This document shows positions 1 through 6,031 of a stretch of 6,517 bases of DNA, one piece after another; the stretch's first letter is position 1, and each line of letters starts with the position of its first letter. Under the pieces are notes generated by a model. The model was not told the DNA's origin. It searched no databases and saw only the letters and a program-made list of their open reading frames with translations. The position numbers and the translations under genes are program-made. The DNA comes from an uncultured Lachnospiraceae bacterium (GTDB taxonomy: Bacteria > Bacillota > Clostridia > Lachnospirales > Lachnospiraceae), in NCBI GenBank assembly GCA_905236365.1, contig CAJOPP010000337.1, forward strand, positions 1-6,517, given 5' to 3'.

Positions 1-10
1 AAAAAAGTAC

Positions 11-39
11 TTGATTTTTTTTTAGCTATCGTATATAAT
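11..39 (+). promoter_or_regulatory. Sigma-A type promoter of the tRNA-Lys gene
   Basis: A -35 box TTGATT at 11-16 and a perfect -10 box TATAAT at 34-39 are separated by 17 bp, the ideal spacing for the housekeeping sigma factor. The spacer begins with a T-run. Transcription would start near 46, about 30 nt before the mature 5' end of the tRNA at 75, which is a normal length for a leader removed by RNase P. The location directly upstream of a single tRNA gene supports the call. Confidence 0.85.
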
Positions 40-74
40 CAGTTTTGTTGTTGAGAGAACAGCAAAAATACTTC

Positions 75-147
75 GGGCCGCTAGCTCATTTGGTAGAGCA
101 CCTGACTCTTAATCAGGGTGTGCGGGGTTCGAGCCCCCGGCGGCCCA
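75..147 (+). tRNA. tRNA-Lys (anticodon CTT)
   Basis: The 73-nt sequence folds into a full cloverleaf. The acceptor stem GGGCCGC (75-81) pairs with GCGGCCC (140-146) and the discriminator is A147. The D stem is GCTC (84-87) with GAGC (96-99). The anticodon stem CCTGA (101-105) pairs with TCAGG (113-117) around the loop CTCTTAA, giving anticodon CTT at 108-110. The T stem CGGGG (123-127) pairs with CCCCG (135-139) around TTCGAGC. The variable loop is 5 nt. The tRNA reads AAG lysine codons. The 3' CCA is not encoded (A147 is followed by CTG), so it must be added after transcription. It appears to be a single-gene unit with its own promoter and terminator. Confidence 0.97.
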
Positions 148-150
148 CTG

Positions 151-198
151 GGAAGAATCGATTTGATGTCATTGCGCATTGGGTTGGTTCTTTTTTTT
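151..198 (+). terminator. Probable intrinsic terminator of tRNA-Lys, G.U-rich stem
   Basis: Positions 151-169 can pair without a bulge with 176-194 around the 6-nt loop CATTGC (170-175), and a run of eight T's (191-198) begins in the last base pairs of the stem. Of 19 pairs, 9 are G.U wobbles and 10 are Watson-Crick, so the hairpin forms only in plus-strand RNA; the complement would have A.C mismatches. It begins 4 nt after the tRNA. The outer pairs using the T-run (151-154 with 191-194) would partly melt when the T-tract is transcribed. The stem is weak in G-C pairs, so efficiency is uncertain. Confidence 0.6.
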
Positions 199-234
199 GC
201 TATATCGGAAACTTCGTCTCCTATATAGCAAAAA
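194..234. repeat. 12-bp perfect inverted repeat overlapping the T-tract
   Basis: TTTTTGCTATAT (194-205) is the exact reverse complement of ATATAGCAAAAA (223-234). Beyond one mismatch (C206/T222), GGA (207-209) also pairs with TCC (219-221). The arm order, T's first and A's last, is opposite to a normal bidirectional terminator, so it is probably not one. The left arm reuses the T-run of the tRNA terminator. It may be the end of a dispersed intergenic repeat or a protein-binding site; its function is unknown. Confidence 0.6.
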
Positions 235-363
235 CGCTCCGTAGGATGTGCACGTCGCGGAGCAGAAGTTAATTGCTTCGCAATACCGCTCGGGCACGAA
301 AGAGCTGCAAGCGATTCTTTGTTCTATTTATTGGATGCGAAAGCATTGATCTGCCTATTGCAG
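235..363. other. Non-coding region with a series of small hairpins
   Basis: This is the rest of the gap between the tRNA unit and the next gene. Several short inverted repeats follow one another: GCTCCG (236-241) with CGGAGC (258-263); ATTGC (272-276) with GCAAT (280-284) around TTC; ATGC (335-338) with GCAT (343-346) around a GAAA tetraloop; and CTGC (351-354) with GCAG (360-363). I see no convincing promoter, no open reading frame with a start and ribosome binding site, and no riboswitch that I recognise. The density of short hairpins suggests a remnant of a dispersed repeat or a structured leader for the gene at 398. Confidence 0.45.
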
Positions 364-397
364 CAGAGAAGGAGAAATTGTTCGGAAGGAAAAAAGT

Positions 398-2023
398 ATG
401 GCTGAAAAATATATTATGATTCACGATATTATGAGTGAGCATAAAGACCGTATGTTGAATTTAAAAAAATATTATCCCTTTTTTGTTCTTTGTGATACAA
501 CATTTGCCCAATATAAGGATGGAAAATATATCGATCTGGACATGGGGTATATCACGATGGCCTCTTTGCGCTTTTTTATCAACGAAAATAATTTTCACGA
601 GAGTGAGATTACCTATGATCAGTATGAGCAATTTCTTTCTGAAATCTTACGGCGGGAATTTTCCTTACAGGAGGAGCTGGAGGAGGAAAAGGAACTGATC
701 GGTTATATTTTTGACAAGATTAAAAATGACGGCAAAGCGTTTACATTTCCTTATTTTGATCCGGAGGAGAAAAAGAAAAAGACGGCAAGGGTAAAACTGA
801 TCGACAGCAGGATCGTAGATGGAACGGTACTTTATCATGTCACTGCAGATGGAATTGAATTCTACCTGGATACAAAAGAGATAAAAGAAGAGAGTAATAT
901 TTCGGTACAGCAGCTTTTGCTGGAAAAGATGATTCGATCAGAGAATTTTGCGGGAGGAATTGAGGTGGTCAGACGCATCAATAATGAAGTAAACCGGCTT
1001 GCCCTTCAAAAAAAGGAAGTTCTGGATTTGCTGAGTTATGATGTGTTTTCCGGTGCAAAAGCCAGTGAAGCCTATATGGAGACGGTGGCGAAGTGGTTTG
1101 ATGAGGAACAGAAGTTATTTGAGAAGAATCGTGCGTTAATCGATAAGGCATTTCAGAAAGCGAATGTGGCACAAAAAGAGATGTTAGAGGGAAATGGAGA
1201 ACCGGGCAATAAGTCCGCAAAAGCATGGAACGCTGGTTCGGACCGGATGGAGGGCTCGTATCGGGGCGTTGGTTCTGCGATGTTGTCAGAGATCCATAAG
1301 CTGGATACAGAATTGAAAAAGACGATCATCAAACATGGCGAACTGATCAGAGAGACCATTGAACTTCAAAATATTGCAGATGAGATGATCGCAAGGGCGA
1401 AACTTCGAAAACTGCGTCCGGTCTTTCATTTTCGGGATACCCTTAAGAAGGTTATGGATAATGACCGTCCGGAGCAGCTTGAAATGCTGGTGGCACCGCT
1501 GTTTATGCCGAAGCTTACCAAAAGCTTTGCGGCGGAAAATATTGACCGCATGTTGGAGAGCAGGGGAGAGAACAAGGACTACGGAGAAAAGATAGAGAAG
1601 AAGGTAGTTGATACCGAATACGTCTTTGAAGATGAAGTGGAAGAGAAGCGGATTGCAGGCAATTTTGGCAGACTGTTTGAGGAGTTGTTAGAACAGCTTT
1701 GGAAACATGGCAAGACCACTTTGTCGGAATTGATGGCCATTTATGAGATCAAGTTTGGAAAAGAGATTTATAAGAATGGAGATATGTATTCCTTTCTGGT
1801 GCATCTGGCACAGAAGAGTCAGTATGAATTAAAGCAGATGCAGGACAAGCAGGATACATTTTTGGAAGGCCTGGTCATGGAAGAGCTCAGTGTGGAGAAA
1901 AAAGACCAGTATGGAAATATGTCATTTACGATAACGTTTGATGCGGAGAATATCCTGACTTTTGGACAGGGAAAAGAAGAATTTACGATTACGGATATGA
2001 AATTTGCTGTGGTGAGTGGATAA
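398..2023 (+). CDS. JetA/MukF-like kleisin-type winged-helix protein, no Wadjet partners adjacent
   Basis: This 541-residue cytoplasmic protein has no signal peptide or membrane segment. The ATG is preceded by GGAAGGA (384-390) at 7 nt spacing. Visible layout: an N-terminal alpha/beta part (1-165) ending in a winged-helix-like wing (YHVTADGIEFYLDTKEI, 146-162); helices with LLLEKMIRSENF (173-184) and VVRRINNEVNRL (190-201); a long charged helical region (200-260); a Gly/Ser/Asn-rich stretch (264-294); a second helical region (296-355); the segment APLFMPKLTKSF (366-377); and a C-terminal winged-helix-like domain (about 420-500). Winged helices at both ends joined by helices match the kleisin subunits MukF, MksF and JetA, which close SMC rings; in Wadjet, JetA works with JetB, JetC and the nuclease JetD against plasmids. 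The assignment comes from remembered family patterns, not a search. No JetBCD genes follow; the next gene is a phosphoesterase 43 bp downstream. Reality of the gene is near certain, the family call moderate. Confidence 0.6.
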   Translation: MAEKYIMIHDIMSEHKDRMLNLKKYYPFFVLCDTTFAQYKDGKYIDLDMGYITMASLRFFINENNFHESEITYDQYEQFLSEILRREFSLQEELEEEKELIGYIFDKIKNDGKAFTFPYFDPEEKKKKTARVKLIDSRIVDGTVLYHVTADGIEFYLDTKEIKEESNISVQQLLLEKMIRSENFAGGIEVVRRINNEVNRLALQKKEVLDLLSYDVFSGAKASEAYMETVAKWFDEEQKLFEKNRALIDKAFQKANVAQKEMLEGNGEPGNKSAKAWNAGSDRMEGSYRGVGSAMLSEIHKLDTELKKTIIKHGELIRETIELQNIADEMIARAKLRKLRPVFHFRDTLKKVMDNDRPEQLEMLVAPLFMPKLTKSFAAENIDRMLESRGENKDYGEKIEKKVVDTEYVFEDEVEEKRIAGNFGRLFEELLEQLWKHGKTTLSELMAIYEIKFGKEIYKNGDMYSFLVHLAQKSQYELKQMQDKQDTFLEGLVMEELSVEKKDQYGNMSFTITFDAENILTFGQGKEEFTITDMKFAVVSG

Positions 2024-2066
2024 ACAGTTAACTATATTCTATTAAACAGAAAGTAGGTGAGAGAGT

Positions 2067-2678
2067 ATGCGATATTATATTGCAGACTGTCATTTTTTCC
2101 ATGGTACACTGAATGAGAAGATGGACCGGCGGGGATTTGAAAGTGTGGAAGCCATGAATCAATATATGTTGGAGCAATGGAACCGGAAAGTCAGGGAGAA
2201 TGATGAGGTTGTGATTCTGGGAGACCTGTCATGGGGAAAACCGGAAGAGACGAATGCATTATTAAAGCAATTGCATGGAAGACTCTATCTTATTACGGGC
2301 AATCATGATCGTTATCTGTCAAATAAGGAGTATAATGCCGGTCGGTTTGTCTGGATCAAACCATACGAGGAACTGCATGATCAGAAACGTAAGGTGGTAC
2401 TTTGCCATTATCCGATTATGTGTTATAACGGGCAGTACCGGGTAGATGAGAAAGGAAATCCAAAGACATATATGTTATATGGTCATGTACATGATACTTT
2501 TGATCAGCGGTTGATCGAACAGTTTCAGGAAATTACGAGAAGGAGTATGCGAACCGGATTTGACGGGGAAGAGCATCCTATTCCCTGCAATATGATCAAT
2601 TGTTTTTGTAAATATTCGGATTATGAGCCACTGACATTGGATGAGTGGATTGAATGTGATGCAAAGCACCGGAAATAG
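2067..2678 (+). CDS. Calcineurin-like metallophosphoesterase
   Basis: This 203-residue soluble protein carries the complete set of two-metal phosphoesterase motifs in order: D7-x-H9 (IADCHFFH), GDLSW with D53, GNHD at 78-81, H114 in CHYP, and GHVH at 139-142. These residues bind the two metal ions and activate water for phosphoester hydrolysis. The length is typical of small bacterial members in which the first motif usually reads DTHFGH; here the T is C and the G is F, with the metal ligands D and H kept. The substrate cannot be read from sequence. The ATG is chosen for AGGTGAGAG (2055-2063) just upstream. It lies 43 bp after the JetA-like gene with no terminator between, so it is probably co-transcribed with it, and 49 bp before a glycosyltransferase. 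A link to nucleic acid or glycan metabolism is only speculation from position. Confidence 0.9.
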   Translation: MRYYIADCHFFHGTLNEKMDRRGFESVEAMNQYMLEQWNRKVRENDEVVILGDLSWGKPEETNALLKQLHGRLYLITGNHDRYLSNKEYNAGRFVWIKPYEELHDQKRKVVLCHYPIMCYNGQYRVDEKGNPKTYMLYGHVHDTFDQRLIEQFQEITRRSMRTGFDGEEHPIPCNMINCFCKYSDYEPLTLDEWIECDAKHRK

Positions 2679-2714
2679 CAGGAAAAAAGCCGTGTGGAGA
2701 ATAGTACATATAGT

Positions 2715-2730
2715 AGGAGGAGAGAATGTG
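2715..2730 (+). promoter_or_regulatory. Ribosome binding site that sets a GTG start
   Basis: A perfect AGGAGG (2715-2720) lies 7 nt before GTG 2728-2730. The overlapping ATG at 2726-2728 is followed at once by TGA, so it cannot start the protein. The in-frame ATG at 2641 lies inside the preceding gene and would add 29 residues that do not belong to the glycosyltransferase fold. The GTG is therefore the best start. Confidence 0.8.
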
Positions 2731-3729
2731 AAAAATCCAAAGGTTAGTGTAATAGTTCCGGTGTATAACACGGAGCAGTATCTTAGAAAATGCATGGATT
2801 CTTTAGTAAATCAGACTTTGCAGGAAGTGGAAATTGTCGTGATTAATGATGGTTCAAAAGATTCGTCTGCGGATATAATTGCTGAATACATAGAGAGATA
2901 TCCGGAAAAAATCATCTATAGAAGTCAGGAAAACAGCGGACAAGCAGTTGCACGCAACAAGGCGTTGGAACTTTGTCACGGAGAATATATCGGTTTTTTG
3001 GATTCTGATGATTTTGTCAGACCGGAGATGTATTTACAAATGTATGAGAAAGCATTGGCTGAAGATGCTGACTATATCGCATGTGGTTATACTGATCTCA
3101 CTTATGAAAATGGAAAGGAAATAGAACTTCAGCATTATGTAGCATCAAAGGTGGCAGTGAAGACGGAGGATATGTTCCAGGGAGCACTGGTCTCGCCGTT
3201 TCTACATTTGTATCGGCGATCTGTGATGGAGCAGTCAAAGGTGCGTTTTCCGGAAGGTGTCATATATGAGGATACTGCTTTTTACCTGAATTTGATTCCA
3301 TATATTCATAAGGTAGCAGTGATCGAAGAACCGCTTGCATTTCGCGTGCGCCACAAAAATTCCACAACGACAATCTTTCAGGCAGAGAAGGTAGGTCAGA
3401 TTTTTCCTGTGCTTGATAATGCATTAGAGTTTTACAGGAGGAATCATTTTTATAAACAGTATCAGAATGAATTGACTTATTTTTGTGTAAGAGTTCTTCT
3501 TTGCAGTTCTATGCAAAGAATCAGCAAGGTTTCAGATAAGGTAGAACGGAAAAAACTGGTTGACCGGACGTTGGAGTATGTGGAGCAGGAATTTCCCAAT
3601 TATCGACAGAATCCATATTTTAACGGTGGTTTACAGAATTTATATATGAAAAGCTTTAACAGAAAAACAGCCGGATTTTTTTTAACACTTATGCGATTAA
3701 AGGGTAAAATGGAGAGGCAGTATACATGA
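2728..3729 (+). CDS. Family 2 glycosyltransferase (GT-A fold)
   Basis: From the GTG start the protein has 333 residues. The GT-A domain begins almost at once: VSVIVPVYNTEQYL (6-19), the nucleotide-binding VINDGSKD (38-45), NSGQAVARNKAL (69-80), and the metal-binding DSDD (92-95). A later YED (180-182) fits the position of the acidic catalytic residue in this family. The protein transfers a sugar from a nucleotide-sugar donor, at the cytoplasmic face of the membrane, to a growing glycan; donor and acceptor are not predictable. The C-terminal third is basic with aromatic patches (for example TAGFFLTLMRLKGKM near the end), which may aid membrane contact. Its stop codon overlaps the next start by 4 bp (ATGA), so the two are translationally coupled. 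A run of eight T's lies at 3676-3683. Confidence 0.92.
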   Translation: MKNPKVSVIVPVYNTEQYLRKCMDSLVNQTLQEVEIVVINDGSKDSSADIIAEYIERYPEKIIYRSQENSGQAVARNKALELCHGEYIGFLDSDDFVRPEMYLQMYEKALAEDADYIACGYTDLTYENGKEIELQHYVASKVAVKTEDMFQGALVSPFLHLYRRSVMEQSKVRFPEGVIYEDTAFYLNLIPYIHKVAVIEEPLAFRVRHKNSTTTIFQAEKVGQIFPVLDNALEFYRRNHFYKQYQNELTYFCVRVLLCSSMQRISKVSDKVERKKLVDRTLEYVEQEFPNYRQNPYFNGGLQNLYMKSFNRKTAGFFLTLMRLKGKMERQYT

Positions 3730-4658
3730 AAATATCAGTGGTAATGGCAACCTATAACGGTGCAAAATATTTAAAAGAACAGTTGGAAAGCATTTATGTA
3801 CAGACACGTCCGGTAGATGAGTTGATTATCTGTGATGATGGTTCGACAGATGGAACGGTGGAGCTGGCGAAACGTTATATTGAAGAAAAAGGATTAAAAG
3901 AGTGTTGGAAAGTTGTGGTTAATGAGAAGAATCTGGGATACGCCAATAATTTCCACAAGGTGACTTTGTTGGCGGAGGGGGATCTGATCCTATTTGCAGA
4001 TCAGGATGATATTTGGCACAATCAAAAAATAGAGCGGATGGAATCAATCATGAACCAGCATCCGGATTGCAAAGTATTGTGTACGGATTATGAACCTTTG
4101 TATGATGGGGAAAATGTACAAAGAGCACCGAAAAGCAGACTACGGCAAATGCCTGACAATAAGGTGCTTAAACCTGTGAAACTGACGGCACGAAGCAGTT
4201 ATATCGGAGCCTTGGGATGTTGTATGTGTGTTCGGAAAGAAGCTTATCATCAATGGAATACCTACTGGTTTGATGGGTGGGCACAGGATGACCGGATGTG
4301 GAGGTTGTCACAATGCGCAGAGGGCTGTTATTTGTATCATGATAATCTGATTCAGCATCGCATTCATGGCAATAATACATCAACTTATGGCAAATATCAT
4401 AGTGTTGAAAAGCGGGTATGGCTATTTGAGTCCATGCTAAAGGCAGATCAGATGATGAAACAGATGCTACTAGATAACGGGGCAGAGAAATATAAGATTT
4501 CGCTTATGAACAAACATATTAAAATGATGCAATATCGAATTGATCTGTTAAAGAACAAGCATCTGTATCGGCTCGTTCCGTTGATTTTTCTGTTGCGCTA
4601 TTACCAGGAACCAAAATCTTTTTTAGTGGATGTTTATATTGCAATGAAGGGAAAATGA
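3726..4658 (+). CDS. Family 2 glycosyltransferase, rhamnosyltransferase-like
   Basis: This 310-residue protein shows the GT-A motifs ISVVMATYNGAKYL (3-16), CDDGSTDGT (36-44), NLGYANNF (69-76) and the metal-binding ADQDDIW (91-97), then GALGCCMCVRK (161-171), QDDRMW (187-192) and HRIHGNNT (211-218). The combination ADQDDIW plus a late H-x-x-HGNN is typical of the RgpB/rhamnosyltransferase-like GT2 branch involved in O-antigen, capsule or rhamnan assembly; rhamnose as donor is an inference. The C-terminal part is helical, with a hydrophobic patch (LYRLVPLIFLLRYY, near 280-293) that may touch the membrane. The ATG lies inside the stop of the preceding gene (ATGA overlap), with GGAGAGG (3711-3717) upstream. 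The next gene starts 3 bp after its stop. The tight packing argues that the three enzymes act on one glycan. Confidence 0.9.
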   Translation: MKISVVMATYNGAKYLKEQLESIYVQTRPVDELIICDDGSTDGTVELAKRYIEEKGLKECWKVVVNEKNLGYANNFHKVTLLAEGDLILFADQDDIWHNQKIERMESIMNQHPDCKVLCTDYEPLYDGENVQRAPKSRLRQMPDNKVLKPVKLTARSSYIGALGCCMCVRKEAYHQWNTYWFDGWAQDDRMWRLSQCAEGCYLYHDNLIQHRIHGNNTSTYGKYHSVEKRVWLFESMLKADQMMKQMLLDNGAEKYKISLMNKHIKMMQYRIDLLKNKHLYRLVPLIFLLRYYQEPKSFLVDVYIAMKGK

Positions 4659-4661
4659 TAG

Positions 4662-5849
4662 ATGTCCAATAGCGGAAAAATGGAAAACAGGAAGGATATA
4701 AAGGAAATAAAGAATATGGAATATGATTATGCATCATTAGTGAAGGAACAAAAGCAGTATATTAATAGAGTATTAAAGAAAGATAAATTGCGGATTCCAA
4801 TGTTGTTCTGTTCCGGGAAACTTCGTGGTTTGAAGAAACAATATAGTCTGCATACGGAATCAGACAATCTGCAGCAGGAATTTAATGATTTGTCTGATAT
4901 CATTGATGGAATTGATCGGAATAAGTGGTATCGATTCTGGAATAAATGTCTGCATGAGCTGCAGGATATGTTGTTTGAAAGAAAATACAAAAATCCGATT
5001 GGCAGGATTCGTACAGAGATAAAGAAAACAGGAAAAAATTATCTTGTGATAGCCAGTATTGTTAAAAATGAAGGTCGATATATTCGGGAATGGGTTGCTT
5101 ATTATAAACTGATGAAAGTGGATCATATCTATTTATTTGATAATGGTTCTACGGATTCCATTCGGGATATTCTCAAAAAGGAAATAAAAGAAGGATATGT
5201 AACCCTGATTCCGTTTCGAGGTGTCAATGCACAATTGCCAATGTATCGTCTGACGGCAAAATTGCTAAAAAATCAGTGCCGGTGGGTGGCTTATATTGAT
5301 GCGGATGAGTTCATTTTACCACAAAAGGGAACCCTTAGGGATTATCTGAAAACAAAGGAAAATTATCCGGGAATTGGAATCAATTGGATTGTATATGGAC
5401 CATCCGGACATGTTGACCGACCGGAGGGTCTGGTCATGGAAAATTATCTGCAGACATTTCAGGATCGGGATAATGTGTTGAATCTGAGGATTAAGACCAT
5501 TGCGAATCCAAAGGAGATATATGATGTCTCTTCACCGCATTACTGCACTTTGAAAAACAGCAGATATGCAGTAGATGAGGATGGAGAAGAAATCACTACA
5601 AAATGGATGTATGTGAGTGGCTCGGGGGCAGCGTTCACGGGAGAAAATAAAACCAAAAGAATTCGGATCAATCATTATTGGACCAGATCAGAACAGGATT
5701 TGAGAGAGAAATGCGATCGGGGGTATGCTGCAGGAAGTTTCAGTCCGGATTACCAAAATATTATGAGTCGCCTTGCGTATCCACAGATGATGGATTATGC
5801 AATTGAGCCCTATGTGGCTGAGGTAAAACGTCTGTTAGAAGAGGAATAA
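4662..5849 (+). CDS. GT92 / Glyco_tranf_2_4-like glycosyltransferase
   Basis: This 395-residue protein has a charged, mainly helical N-terminal region (1-125) and then a GT-A-like catalytic part: ASIVKNEGRYIREWVAYY (131-148), LFDNGSTD (158-165), WVAYIDADEF (208-217, with the D-x-D metal site at 213-215), INWIVYGPSGH, and a late INHYW (336-340) followed by a basic stretch ending in CDRG. K-N-E near the start of the domain, DNGSTD, DADEF and a late H-Y motif are the hallmarks of the DUF23/GT92 and Glyco_tranf_2_4 families, whose characterised animal members are galactosyltransferases; the bacterial donor is unknown. The ATG lies 3 bp after the preceding stop with AAGGGA upstream (4647-4652). 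An alternative start is ATG 4716, with GGA near 4703, which would remove 18 residues. It is the last gene of the operon. Confidence 0.87.
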   Translation: MSNSGKMENRKDIKEIKNMEYDYASLVKEQKQYINRVLKKDKLRIPMLFCSGKLRGLKKQYSLHTESDNLQQEFNDLSDIIDGIDRNKWYRFWNKCLHELQDMLFERKYKNPIGRIRTEIKKTGKNYLVIASIVKNEGRYIREWVAYYKLMKVDHIYLFDNGSTDSIRDILKKEIKEGYVTLIPFRGVNAQLPMYRLTAKLLKNQCRWVAYIDADEFILPQKGTLRDYLKTKENYPGIGINWIVYGPSGHVDRPEGLVMENYLQTFQDRDNVLNLRIKTIANPKEIYDVSSPHYCTLKNSRYAVDEDGEEITTKWMYVSGSGAAFTGENKTKRIRINHYWTRSEQDLREKCDRGYAAGSFSPDYQNIMSRLAYPQMMDYAIEPYVAEVKRLLEEE

Positions 5850-5853
5850 AGTA

Positions 5854-5877
5854 TCACTATTTGAAAAATAATGGTGA
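5854..5877 (+). other. Small hairpin after the glycosyltransferase operon
   Basis: TCACTATT (5854-5861) pairs with AATGGTGA (5870-5877), with one T.G wobble, around an 8-nt A-rich loop, beginning 4 nt after the operon stop. No T-run follows (the next bases are AAAA), so it is not a standard intrinsic terminator. It could protect the 3' end of the mRNA or mark a factor-dependent stop. Confidence 0.4.
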
Positions 5878-5908
5878 AAAATGATATGCGAAGAATAGAA
5901 CTTTATCG

Positions 5909-5937
5909 TTGCGTTATGATATAAAAACGGTTAAAAT
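5909..5937 (+). promoter_or_regulatory. Possible promoter for the exported protein gene
   Basis: TTGCGT (5909-5914) and TAAAAT (5932-5937) are separated by 17 bp. The -10 box matches the consensus at five of six positions and the -35 at only the first three. A start near 5944 would give a leader of about 88 nt before the ATG at 6032. The surrounding DNA is A+T-rich, so chance matches are easy; TATGAT at 5915 and TATAAA at 5920 are competing -10 candidates. Confidence 0.4.
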
Positions 5938-5974
5938 ATGGATATACACTTTAATCTTTAGAAGGTATTTTTAA

Positions 5975-6003
5975 CTGTAGGGAAGTCAGGTGGGTTTCTA
6001 CAG
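5975..6003 (+). other. Hairpin in the leader of the exported protein gene
   Basis: CTGTAG (5975-5980) is the exact reverse complement of CTACAG (5998-6003). Two G.U pairs and one A-U pair extend the stem inward to 9 pairs with a G-rich loop. A second small repeat, AGCT (6004-6007) with AGCT (6017-6020), follows and ends just before the ribosome binding site GAGGAG (6021-6026). I cannot match it to a known riboswitch class. It may influence translation of the next gene. Confidence 0.35.
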
Positions 6004-6031
6004 AGCTGAAGGGAAAAGCTGAGGAGAAAAA

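Noticed and set aside
194..234. Reading the 12-bp inverted repeat as a terminator
   Set aside because: T's precede the stem and A's follow it on both strands, the reverse of what an intrinsic terminator needs.
45..272. Open frame of 75 codons at the left end
   Set aside because: It reads straight through the tRNA-Lys gene and the hairpins after it; the peptide is a translation of the tRNA and has no ribosome binding site of its own.
978..1359. Two minus-strand open frames inside the JetA-like gene
   Set aside because: They lie opposite a clear coding gene, lack convincing starts, and their peptides look like antisense translations with no known motif.
2641..2727. Upstream in-frame ATG for the first glycosyltransferase
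   Set aside because: It lies within the phosphoesterase gene, has no good ribosome binding site, and adds 29 residues with no family likeness. GTG 2728 with AGGAGG is better.
4519..5126. Several minus-strand frames opposite the GT92-like gene
   Set aside because: They are shadows of the plus-strand coding sequence without ribosome binding sites or recognisable domains.
5854..5877. Hairpin after the operon as an intrinsic terminator
   Set aside because: It is short, A+T-rich and followed by A's rather than T's.
5938..6031. Cyclic di-GMP or other known riboswitch upstream of the exported protein gene
   Set aside because: I checked for the conserved GEMM-type core and a T-box-type motif and found neither.
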